Under the pieces are notes generated by a model, which was not told the DNA's origin, ran no database searches, and saw nothing but the letters and a program-made list of their open reading frames with translations. A DNA stretch of 64,000 nt from Phoma sp. XZ068 (Eukaryota; Ascomycota; Dothideomycetes; Pleosporales; Didymellaceae). A program made the position numbers and the translations under genes. This document shows positions 22,153 to 31,854 of this stretch, piece by piece; positions within the stretch are counted from its first letter, which is position 1; every line of letters starts with the position of its first letter. The stretch spans positions 930,001 to 994,000 of the forward strand of contig RBKR01000011.1 in NCBI GenBank assembly GCA_004835665.1, written 5' to 3'.

Positions 22153-24026
22153 ATGCCCGGTGGAGAAGGTCGCACACGACCAATCTTCCACGGCGGTAGG
22201 GAGCAGCATGATGCGCCTTTGATTGACCCGACTGCTTCGCGAAGCCAGTACGATACTTTCCCCACTGCACGCACTACCGACAGCCCAATCAGGAACACCA
22301 TCGTAGAATCAACAGGCACGAACGGCACCATGAGCAAATCCGACCTCGACTACGGTGTCAACACCACTGTTTCCCATGGCGCGGATCTCGAGGCCTCGTG
22401 GAGTGGCCAACACGACCATGAAGGCGACTTTGTCACGCAGCTCGAGAACAACAGCCTCGCAAGAGGTCTGCGCCAACGCCACATCCAGATGATTGCCATC
22501 GCGGGCGCAATAGGAACAGGACTCTTCCTCGGGCTGGGCGGCTCAATCCAAACCGGTGGTCCTCTGGGTGCGCTCCTGGGCTACGCAACCGTAGGACTAA
22601 TCGTCTGCGCGGTGCAATTCGCGCTGGGAGAGGTGGCGGCATTACTCCCCGTTACTGGATCTTTTGTCAGACATGCCGAGTTCCTCGTTGATCCGGCGTT
22701 TGGCTTCGCAATCGGGTTGAATATTGTGTATGGCAATTTACTCTCTGTTCCTGCGGAGATTTCGGCGATTTGCGTGCTCTTCCAGTACTGGACTGATTTG
22801 AATCCTGCGGTGTGGATCTGCATATTCATCGTCATTACGTTTGTGGTTGGGATATCGTTCGTTGGCATCTACGGCGAGGTCGAGTTCTTCTTTGCCTGTC
22901 TGAAGATCCTGCTCGTTGTCTTTTTGATCATCTTTGGTCTGGTCATCGATCTTGGTGGTATTCCGGGGCAGGAGCGAATTGGCTTCAGGTACTGGAAACA
23001 GCCTGGTCCGTTTGTGGAGTACATTGCCTCGGGACCGTGGGGGCAGTTCTTGGGATATTGGGCAGTCATGACGAATGCAGTCTTTAGCTTTGCGGGTGTT
23101 GAGAGTTTGGCCATGGCAGCTGCTGAGACGCAGAATCCGCGCCGCAACATCCCAAAGGCGTGTAAGAAGGTGTTTGCGCGTGTCTTGATCTTCTATATTC
23201 TTGCAGGTATGTTGAGAGCTGTTCAGCCTGAAACTTTTCATTCTAACAGCCTACAGTCCTCATCGTTGGTATGATCGTTGCATCGGACGACCCCCGCCTC
23301 AACGACTACTCTGGCGACGCAACACAGAGCCCCTTCGTCATCGTCGCCTCAGCCGCCGGCATCAAAGCCATCCCCTCCGTCGTCAACGCCGTCGTAATCA
23401 CCTCCGCCTGGTCGTCCTCCAACCAAGCCCTCCTAAGCGGCACCCGAGTTCTCTACGGTCTGGCCATCAAAAAGCAAGCGCCCAAGATCTTCCTCCGCAC
23501 CACCTCCTGGGGCGTCCCATACGTCTGCGTCTGCTTCAACACATGCTTCATGTTCCTCGCATTCATGGCGCTTTCCAACAGCGCCATGACGGTGTTCTGG
23601 TGGCTCGTCGACCTCACCGCCGCCGGGGTGCTGGTATCCTGGTCCTCGATCCTCTTCAACCACATCCGGCTCACGCTAGCAATGAAAAAGCAAGGCATTT
23701 CCCGCACAGAACTCCCCTTCTACAACAGCTGGACGCCGTACTCGTCGCCGGTCGCGCTGTTCATGTGTCTCACCATCCTGTTCACGGGCGGCTTCTCCGT
23801 GTTTACAAAGGGCGGGTGGTCGACGAGTAGTTTTGTGTCGGCGTACTTGGACATCCCGCTTGTGATTGCGGCGTTTTTGCTGTGGAAGTTTATCAAGGGG
23901 ACGAAGATGGTGAAGCTGGTGGATGTCCCGATTCGTGCTGCGCTGGAGGAAGTTGCGAGGAATCCGGAGCCGTTGGAGCCAAAGTCTACGGGGTGGAGAA
24001 GGGCCGTGAACTTTCTTTGGGATTAG
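22153..24026 (+). CDS. Amino-acid permease (AAT/YAT family)
   Basis: Two exons, 22153-23206 and 23257-24026 (50-nt intron GTATGT...CTACAG), give 607 residues from the first ATG. A shorter start at 22330 would remove 59 non-membrane residues and is possible. After a hydrophilic N-terminus come RGLRQRHIQMIAIAGAIGTG and FLGLGGSIQTGGP, the signature of fungal amino-acid permeases around helix 1, and about 12 membrane segments in all. FSFAGVESLAMAAAETQNPR in the middle is the conserved helix 6 E-loop. The sequence looks closer to Dip5-type (dicarboxylic) permeases than to Gap1, but specificity cannot be fixed from sequence. A proton-coupled plasma-membrane importer is expected. C/G strand bias reverses twice within the gene. 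Confidence 0.92.
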
Positions 24027-24364
24027 TGCAAGGCTAGAAGTGTGTAGAATAGATATAGAAGGTGATGATTACTAAGGTCACGAATTCTCTCGGTATCTTT
24101 TGATAGTCTTGCTGACGGTGCCATGTTACGCAGGAAAAGTCTCACTAATAACCAAGAAATCTATTCATATAGCAACAAAATAGTGGTGAACTAATCCCAA
24201 CACTCGTATTCTAAACCGAAACACCAGAGCGCCTTCCTCACTTCCTCACCGATCCAGCCAGTGATTTACCATTTCTCATTACACGTCTATTCATCCTCTC
24301 CTTCGCGATCTTGACACAACACAACGATTCCCTCATCCGCGCCGTGAGACCACGAGATGTGTCT
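24027..24364. other. Convergent intergenic region
   Basis: Short A/T-rich gap between the 3' ends of the permease (+) and the repeat protein (-). Nothing seen beyond likely transcript ends. Confidence 0.5.
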
Positions 24365-25321
24365 CTAGTAACTCGCGCCGCCATATGGCGCAGGCTTCAC
24401 TGAAGGGGTGGGAGTAGGAACGCTTGGGTTCCCATATCCTGGCTGATTTCCCATGTCCGCAGGCTTATCCGCAGGTTTGTCGGCTGGCTTGTCGGCGGGC
24501 TTGTCAGCAGGTTTGTCGGCAGGCTTGTCGGTAGGAGTTGAGCTAGGGGTCTCAGTCGGCGAGCCAGACGGATGGTCCTTTCCAGGTGTTGTGCGATCAG
24601 GGTTCATTGGCGATCCGTAACCGTTGTCTGGTCGTGTGGGGTCTGGCTTGCCGTAGCCTGACTTGCTGTCGTCTGGCTTGCCGTAGCCTGGGTTGCCATA
24701 GCTTGGGTTGCCATAGCCTGGCTTGTCGTCGTTTGGCTTGCCATAACTTGGCTTACCTTGGTCTGGCTTGTCGTCGTTTGGCTTGCCGTAGCCTGGCTTG
24801 CCGTAGCTCGGGTTACCGTAGCCTGACTTGTCGTCGTCTGGCTTGCCATCACCTGGCTTGCCGTGGCCTTCCTTGCCATAGCCCTCCTTGCCATAGCCCT
24901 CCTTGCCGTAGCCCTCCTTGCCGTGGTCGGGCTTGCCATTACCAGGCCTATGATGATCAGGACGGTTGTGGTCATGGCCAGGCTTCATGTTTTCAGGGTT
25001 CATTGGAGGGGCAGCATTATCGCCGTATGAAGGCTTTGTGTGGTCTGGCTTGGACGGGGAATCGGAAGGGCGGCCCTTGGACGGCTTCGAATCGTCTTGA
25101 GGCTTGCCATCTTGGCCTGCCGGCTGACCGTAGGAAGGTTGCGATTGGGTGGGCTGGCCTGGGGGTCCATACTGTCCAGGTTTCTCGCCGTTATAACCTT
25201 GGTTGCCGCCAGAGCTTGGGGGCTTCGCAACGTCGTAGGTGTGGTCGTCCGGCCTGCTGGTAGGGTACGCGGCGGCTGTTAGGCCGAGAGCGGCGATCAA
25301 AGTGAGCTTGGAGATAAGCAT
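24365..25321 (-). CDS. Secreted, cysteine-free tandem-repeat protein
   Basis: Single exon of 318 residues. The N-terminus MLISKLTLIAALGLTAAAYP is a clear signal peptide, with no other hydrophobic segment, so the mature chain is probably extracellular or cell-wall-associated. The rest is low complexity: Gly, Lys, Pro, Asp, Tyr and Asn dominate, and I see no Cys or Trp. Three repeat zones occur in order: three exact GYGKE units, a block built from GYGKP/SYGNP/NDDKP units, and six DKPA units. Thr/Ser/Pro-rich linkers near the C-terminus could be O-glycosylated. There is no GPI signal and no Lys-Arg Kex2 site inside the repeats. The function is unknown; a disordered matrix, adhesive or effector-like role is possible. 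Confidence 0.82.
   Translation of the reverse strand: MLISKLTLIAALGLTAAAYPTSRPDDHTYDVAKPPSSGGNQGYNGEKPGQYGPPGQPTQSQPSYGQPAGQDGKPQDDSKPSKGRPSDSPSKPDHTKPSYGDNAAPPMNPENMKPGHDHNRPDHHRPGNGKPDHGKEGYGKEGYGKEGYGKEGHGKPGDGKPDDDKSGYGNPSYGKPGYGKPNDDKPDQGKPSYGKPNDDKPGYGNPSYGNPGYGKPDDSKSGYGKPDPTRPDNGYGSPMNPDRTTPGKDHPSGSPTETPSSTPTDKPADKPADKPADKPADKPADKPADMGNQPGYGNPSVPTPTPSVKPAPYGGASY
24456..24530 (-). repeat. 12-bp tandem repeat encoding DKPA x6
   Basis: Six near-identical 12-bp units encode Asp-Lys-Pro-Ala in the secreted repeat protein. Units differ mainly at silent third positions, so the peptide is more conserved than the DNA. Confidence 0.9.
24620..24930 (-). repeat. GYGKP/GYGKE-type coding repeats
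   Basis: Imperfect 15-30 bp units encode GYGKP, SYGNP, NDDKP and three exact GYGKE copies. The periodicity creates long spurious frames on the other strand and in other phases. Confidence 0.85.
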
Positions 25322-26350
25322 GGTGAGTGGAGATGTGATGTTTTTGTGTTAGTGTTGAAAGGTACTGGTTGTACAGTTGACGGGTGCTACAGGACTATTC
25401 ATATATGGCGAGGTTATCATCATATTCATTTGTTTTGTCCATGAACATGGCCGTCTGCAACGGACTTGCTCCTGTATTTTCCATGTTGTTTGAACACTGA
25501 CTGCAGCTTGCAATTTCCTGCACACTTGCAGCGACGCATTCTCCGTCCCTACAGCTCTTGTCATACAAAGTGGTCTTCCGGGTTTGGGGCAAGCGGACTC
25601 CGGGCTGGCAGCGAAGTCCGGCATGTCCGCCATCACGGCAAAACTGAAGTGACATGCACAAGATCAAACATCAATCTATCTGTCAGCATGGATATGCGTA
25701 TGAACTGAGATGGAGTTGTGGTGAGCGGGCGGAGGTCCGATGCGTTGGAAAGTGGTGTTCGCAAGGAGCGGCTGTCCACAGCTGCTCTCTCAAGTTCGAA
25801 TCGCAATGCAATATTCTGTATAGCGCGCGGATTTTAATAACAGATTCAAGAGCATTTACAAAACTGACCATAATAGTGTTAGTGTTAGAGATCAAGATGT
25901 GAAGGTAACGTTGCAAGCCCATACATTGCGTTTAAGGCTACGCTAAGCCCGGTTTCGTCCTAAACGATCGTCACCATGCTGCTGTCATCGGCTCAAATCC
26001 CACCACTTGTGCCACCTACCTTCCAGCACGCGACGCATTTGCGGCAGGAACGCATCATCGCTGATTTCTGAAGGACCAAATGCTCGTGACCATGGCTCTT
26101 CCCGCAGCCTTCTTGCGTTTGTCTTTTCCAAGAACTCGCGGAAAGCGCTACTTAGTGACGACCGATGACGTGCCTACGAACGCCGCGTGTGTACGCGGCT
26201 AAAGAAGCAGCAAGCAATGGTGGAGGAGCTTGCACTGTCAGGCCTCTTCACTGCTGAACTTAATCAATCCTTCATACCGTTACCGAGTAAATTGAATCAG
26301 CTGCTCCAGGGATCCTAACCACGCGTAGCACGATCTACAGCTAGGACACC
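25322..26350. other. Divergent promoter region
   Basis: 1 kb between the repeat-protein start (-) and the DUF3292-like gene start (+). Short frames on both strands are not convincing. Confidence 0.5.
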
Positions 26351-28393
26351 ATGCAAGCACGGAAGGACCCTGTCCTAGTCGATGATTTCGAGGTTGGACT
26401 TGATCGAGCCAAGATCACCGAAACCGCTCAGATCGAACTTGTTAAACCTCACGATGCGCAGAGCAAGAGCGCAGATAATGATGCCGAGTCAGAGAGCCCA
26501 CGCTCATCCTCCCACAATCTTGTTGAGTCGATCAAACTGAAGAAGCATAAAGCTGGGGTCCAGATCAGGAAAACGCTCCATATAGGGAGAGCTTCGGATG
26601 ATTTGGATCTGGCCACAACAGCTATCGCGGGATCTGGTGAAGATCCTTCAGATTCGCGGTATGCAACCGATCCGCCAGGGCCTGACAAGGCTACATTCAA
26701 GGACTTCATTCACAGCCCTGTCGAGACCGTCAAAGCCAAAGTGTCAGAGCACAGCAATCAGCAAGTGGCAGGGCAGATTACGGCGAAAGAGGTTTCCCAC
26801 GGTAACGAAGTGGACCTCGTCCACGCCTCAGAAGCCGTTGAAGCCGCAGAGAACGATACACAGCGGCTACTGGCAATACAAGACCTCTCCAAGTTGTTGA
26901 AAGAGCGCCAAGCTACCTATGCGCGGTGGACTCTTGATCGTCACATTACAAGGGTCAGGCTTATCCAGCAAGATCAAGTTCCGTTGAAACCAAGGTCGGA
27001 TTTTGAAAAATACAATCCACAGGAGGGTTTGGTTATCGACTGGAAAGCGTACGGACAGCATGTCAGTCAACTATCACTAGCATCTCTATCCAGTATTATC
27101 TAACGCGGAACAGTTGCTTGTGCACTACGCGCACCAATATGGAGGGCAGTACATTGGATATGGTTCTGATCCACCAGCACCGTCGAAGCAAACCATCATG
27201 CCAAACATTGAGCGTCTTTTGATCGCTTCCTCGCCGCTTCAAGAGCTCATTATGACATCTCGAAGAGTCTACCGATGGGAGCGGCCTGCAACGACGACCA
27301 AGTACCTGTTGATTTATTCTGTGCTCTGGTACTTCAACATGCTGCTTCCAGGTGGTGTGAGTCTAAAAATCCTTCCTGCTGTATGGATGTCGTGCTGACA
27401 TGGAATGATAGCTCGCTGCGCTTGTCTATCTTGTCCTCGAGCGTCGTGCTCATGGTAACACTATACAGGACTTGCGTGAAGATATCAAGCATCGAGAGGA
27501 CCAACATGTAACTGCCTTATCGCTGACAGAGCTTATTGTGAAGGAAGGCGAGGAAAACTGGTCCGATAACCTTCTCGAGGACTTGGGCCCATGGCTTATG
27601 GTCCAGCTAGGGGATATGGCCAACCTATTTGAGAACATGCGCAAGTAGGTTTCCCAAGTGGCCTTCGGCGAAAGATATGCTAACACGTGGAAAGTTTCTA
27701 CGAATGGCGTGTTCCTCATCGCACGATGCGCACCATTATAGTTCTCAGTCTCACAGTTCTCGTCACCGCCGTCACCCCGATGTGGTTACTGGTCAAGAGC
27801 ATGACCTTCGCCATGGGCGTGACCATCTTCGCACTTTATCCAGTTGCCGTCAATTTTCCTGAGTACAGGCTCCTGGTATCGCCTGCGAAGCACTTGCTGT
27901 GGAACATTCCAACTCATGGTAAGTTGCGTACCAACCTTCCAGAGAAAGGTGCTAACAATTCAAAGCGGAGTGGGCTATCAAATACGTACAAGCTGAAGGG
28001 AATCGCCTCGCCCAAGCATCTACGACTGTAGCAACTGGACTGACTACGCTCTCTCCTACGTTCGATACGGCCCATGACTACAACAGCTACACTGCACATC
28101 AGGACAAGACGACTGGGCGCCTTATTGTGAGCGGTGGCGGACTCCGATTTGTCTCAAATATGGGACACAATGTCTTGTGGTCCCTCAGATACGAGGAGCT
28201 CGAGAAGCTCGAGAAAACAGATCGCATTGCGCAGAAACACGTTCCAAGCAAGTTGCAGAGGGACTCGGGTCAAGATCTGAAGATTGTTAGTAGAGGTGGC
28301 GAGGAGTATTCACTCAAACAGGTGGAAAAGCGCGATGAGGCTTTCTCACAGGTCGTTGGCTTCTCCAACGTCACATGGCAGGTCGTTTGGTGA
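26351..28393 (+). CDS. Multi-exon membrane protein resembling fungal DUF3292 family
   Basis: Five exons: 26351-27061, 27114-27356, 27412-27644, 27695-27918 and 27966-28393 (introns 47-55 nt), giving 612 residues; all junctions keep frame. The N-terminal third is hydrophilic (FKDFIHSPVETVKAKV, then VAGQITAKEVSHGNEVDLV). A mid region contains TLDRHITRVRLI. Two hydrophobic pairs follow, at about 298-327 (YLLIYSVLWYFNMLLPGG joined to LAALVYLVL) and about 409-445. The C-terminus is a soluble domain with GRLIVSGGGLRFVSN, reminiscent of a GRAM/PH-like fold. From memory the pattern fits fungal DUF3292, of unknown function; this needs an HMM search. A membrane-contact or lipid-related role would be speculation. 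ATG context GACACCATGC. Confidence 0.85.
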
Positions 28394-28688
28394 CGCCCTA
28401 GATACTATCTATCGTCTGCCGCGGTATGCCTGAATAGGACTGTTCTATGACGATCCACAAATTTGCCCTTGGCGTACCCCACTCCTTGCACTTGAGGTTA
28501 CACTATCTCCGATATCGTTGGCCGGCAGCAACTACCCATGCAGACGTGTGGAGCACCGATAAGACTTGCACGCAGATGCTTGGTCACGCCTGGCTTTCTG
28601 AAGCTTTAAGTACGACGCGCCCTGTCCTTGATAGCTTTCTATTTGCTCGAAGTATTTCCTTGACTGACCTCAGTGTGCTTGGAACATT

Positions 28689-30308
28689 ATGAGCAGCTCT
28701 GTCCCTGAACAGGAAGCTGACCGCGCGGTCGAGCAGCAGGAGGATGATGTTGCGAAACGCGTTTTGAGCAAGATTGACTGGCGACTAATCCCACTCATGT
28801 TCATCACGTACAACCTGAACTTCATGGATAAAACCATCCTATCTTCAGCCTCTGTTTTCGGCCTGCGAGAGGACACTGTACGTTACTACTCGCTCTCACC
28901 GTTATTGATCATGACTCGAACAAATACTGACTTCCGGCAGCACTTGAAGGGACAGCAATACTCCTGGGTCTCTAGCGTCTTCTACTTTGGTTACTTCTTC
29001 TGGGAATATCCAACCACGTTCCTAATAACTCGACTCCCTGTGGCGAAGTACCTTGCTGTCAACACGTTTATCTGGGGTGCTGTCGTGGCTCTTACGGCAG
29101 CCTGCAAAAACTACGGAGGCCTTGTCACTGTGCGATTTCTGCTTGGTGTGGCTGAAGCCACGATTACGCCAGCCTTCCTTTTCATCACAAGTACCTGGTA
29201 AGCCTCGAAAGCACTTTGGAGAGATGCTGTACTGACTACAAATAGGTACACGCGAGATGAGATTCCCACCCGCACAGGCTTGTGGTTTGCCGGTAACTCT
29301 GTGGGTGGTCTTGTTGCATCCTTCCTCGCATACGGTCTCGGTCACATCGAGGACTCCCTTGCTCCTTGGATATGGATGTATATCATCCTCGGTTCCATCA
29401 CCTTCCTCTGGGGTATCCCTATGCTGTTGTTCCTACCGGACAGCATTGCAACAGCCAAGTTTCTAACCGAAGAAGAGCGCGAGTGCGCAGCGCGTCGCGT
29501 AGTCCTCGCAGGCACTGGACGAACCGACAACACCAAGTGGAAGCTCGAACAGGCAATCGAGTGCCTTCGCGACCCAAAGACGTGGATTATCTTCAGCATG
29601 AGCCTGCTTACTCAGATTCCCAACGGCGGTACCCAGAACTTTGGCAACCTCGTCATCAAGAGCTTTGGATTTACCAGTCTGCAGTCAACCCTCCTCGTCA
29701 TTCCAGCATCCGTCATCGCAGCCAGCACGATCGCAGGCACAGGCTGGATCGCCGGCCGCTTCCGCCAGATGAACTGCATTCTCATCATCTGTGTCGTCAT
29801 ACCCGCTTTGATTGGTAGTTCGCTCATTTACGTCCGCCCGAGAACATCGTCTGGTGTCCAGCTCTTTGGCTACTTTCTGCTCTCCACGGGCCCTGGCGCA
29901 ATCCCGCTACTCATGTCGCTTGTAGGCGCAAACTACAAGGGTGTGACGAAGAAAATGACAATGACTGCTCTCCTTTTCATCGCGTACTGCGCCGGCAACA
30001 TTGCAGGCCCGCAGTTCTTCCGCGCAGGCGAGGCTCCTCATTATAACACAGCGTTCAAAGCGATCCTTGTGTGCTACAGCTTGGTGGTTGGCTTAGCGGT
30101 CGTGTTGAGATTCTATCTTCAATGGTTGAACACGAGGAGGGAGAACGAAGAGGGTGTCAAGGGCAGCGCAGGGTCTTCAGGCGTGTTAGCTGGCAAGGTT
30201 GCTGACGAGACCGACCGAAACACGACGATTGCTGAAGTCGATCTGCATGCTGAGGATTTTGACGATGTTACTGATTGGAAGACTTTCGGGTTCAGATACC
30301 GTCTCTAA
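28689..30308 (+). CDS. MFS transporter of the allantoate permease (ACS/Dal5) family
   Basis: Three exons: 28689-28877, 28941-29197 and 29246-30308 (introns 63 and 48 nt), giving 502 residues. About 12 membrane segments. Family marks: DWRLIPLMFITYNLNFMDKT in helix 1, RFLLGVAEATITPAFLFITS in helix 4, and a late GVTKKMTMTALLFIAYCAGN with GPQFF, all typical of the anion:cation symporter (Dal5/Tna1/Seo1-like) group. Such carriers import small organic anions, e.g. allantoate, nicotinate, vitamins or dipeptides; the substrate here is unknown. It lies 296 bp downstream of the DUF3292-like gene on the same strand. The second intron splits the Trp codon of STWYTRDEIP. Confidence 0.92.
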
Positions 30309-31132
30309 GCGATCGAGTACCTATCGTTACGACGAATGTACAATCTCAGCACACGCTTCAAACAGAATAGAAAAAATATGGCTGTGTGATTCTACCACTC
30401 TGCTGGACTGTTTCTGCGGAACATGCATAAACTACGACGAGCGTAATGAGCCGACCACAAACACAAAATCACAAGCCCAGGACGCACATATATGATGCTT
30501 CGAAATCATACACAAACACGTGACTACCATAATGATGATCCAAGACTGTATGCTTTAGGGCTAGAGAGGTTTCGACTGCGGATTGGCTTGAAGGGCCGTG
30601 CTACTGTACAGAAGAGAGAAGGGAGGTCCGACGCTAGCACATCGCCGTCACCTATAGCACACAGCAGTTCCGGCCATGGATGTCAACGCTATGCGAGTAA
30701 GTATTGCCCCAACTACCTTAGACCCGAACGAGTTTCGAGGGTGGCGAGCTATAAGACAACGTAGTAGTAATAGCAGTCGGTGGAGACGCTAAACCTGCAC
30801 GTTGCTGACGCATCCTATTAAGCGACAACAGTGGAACACATTAATTTCACTTCGAGTGAATTATTTAATGGTTGTCAAACATTATTTCCATGACTCAGTA
30901 AGGAGTGATTATTCCAACACACATTCAAACTACTATTAGACATTACAACCATCCCTTAGAGCCCCCCGCCCCCTTTAGCAGTCATAGTGATGCAGTCTCA
31001 AGGACCCGCGGTTCGTACTATCGCACGCGACGCTCGTTATCGTAACTTCATCGAGTGATCAGAGCTGTTCCAGCCTTCTCCAATCTGTTCTCCGTCCGTC
31101 CACACACGAAGAATTCAATCCGCTGTGCAGCC
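30309..31132. other. Convergent intergenic region
   Basis: Between the ends of the ACS transporter (+) and the MARVEL gene (-). A/T-rich around 30830-30960. No gene supported. Confidence 0.5.
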
Positions 31133-31854
31133 TTAGACAGTCTGGTCGGCAGCAGGAGCAGCAGCAGCCGGCTCAGCACCAACACCGTGATGCTTCTCAA
31201 CAGCAACAGCAGGCGTTTCGTTGAACCGCTGGACGTCCCAAAGACGCGCCTCAAGCAGCGTACCGACAAGGCTCGTAAAGCTAGAGTAACAGTGAGCAAG
31301 TTTGTCACAAGTCAACGGGACATAAGGAATCAACTTACAAAGCAATGAAAGCAAAAGCTTCGAGCGTACGCTTTAGGCTGCACTTGTTCACGAATGGCGG
31401 CGAGTTGACGGCACAGCCGCCGTTGTACTGGTAGTCCTGTGCGGCGAAGATGAAGGCTGTGAGCCAGAGGTACGAAAAGATCCAGGCGAGTGGGGCGAGG
31501 TGGCCTTTGTACGCCTTCACGAAGGGAAGGGCGAGCGCAGGGAGGTACAGAAACACGTCAACGGCAGCCTTGATGCTTTGTGTTAGCATTGAACGTCACG
31601 TGCGAGATGCGGAGCGGGAAGGGTTCGAGGGGGTGACGAACAAGAGCGACCCAGTATACGAGGTGGGTGTTGTGAGCGTACTTATCAATGAAGTACGCTG
31701 AGATACCAAGTACTATCACCGTGGAGATGGTGTGCAGGATATGGGTTGCAGCGAGAAGAGGGCGGTAAAGTTTGCTCAAGCGTACAGCAGGGGTGCCATA
31801 ATCGCTCTCTGGCGCTGCTGCTGAAGCTGCGTTGGCACGACGTCCGAAGATCAT
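31133..31854 (-). CDS. MARVEL-domain tetraspan membrane protein
   Basis: Three exons on the minus strand: 31854-31642, 31568-31339 and 31280-31133, giving 196 residues. Four hydrophobic segments form a MARVEL-type bundle: ATHILHTISTVIVLGISAYF, DVFLYLPALALPFV, PLAWIFSYLWLTAFIFAA and EAFAFIAFFTSLVGTLL. The loop before helix 4 has the paired cysteines (GGCAVNSP... and NKCSLKR) usual in fungal members. The Ala-rich C-terminal tail is cytosolic. MARVEL proteins sit at plasma-membrane or eisosome-like domains and on transport vesicles. Intron 1 is the least certain: the donor GTTCGTC (31641) was preferred over the in-frame GTCGCT 12 nt upstream; the choice changes four residues only. Confidence 0.82.

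Noticed and set aside
24586..25263. Cys/Leu/Arg-rich 225-codon frame on the + strand
   Set aside because: It is the antisense reading of the GYGKP/DKPA repeats of the secreted protein; periodic DNA keeps all phases open. The minus-strand frame has a signal peptide and sensible composition.
24365..25321. Repeat protein as a Kex2-processed peptide (RiPP-type) precursor
   Set aside because: The repeats lack Lys-Arg dibasic sites and a conserved core peptide between them, and no UstY-type oxidase or tailoring gene lies nearby.
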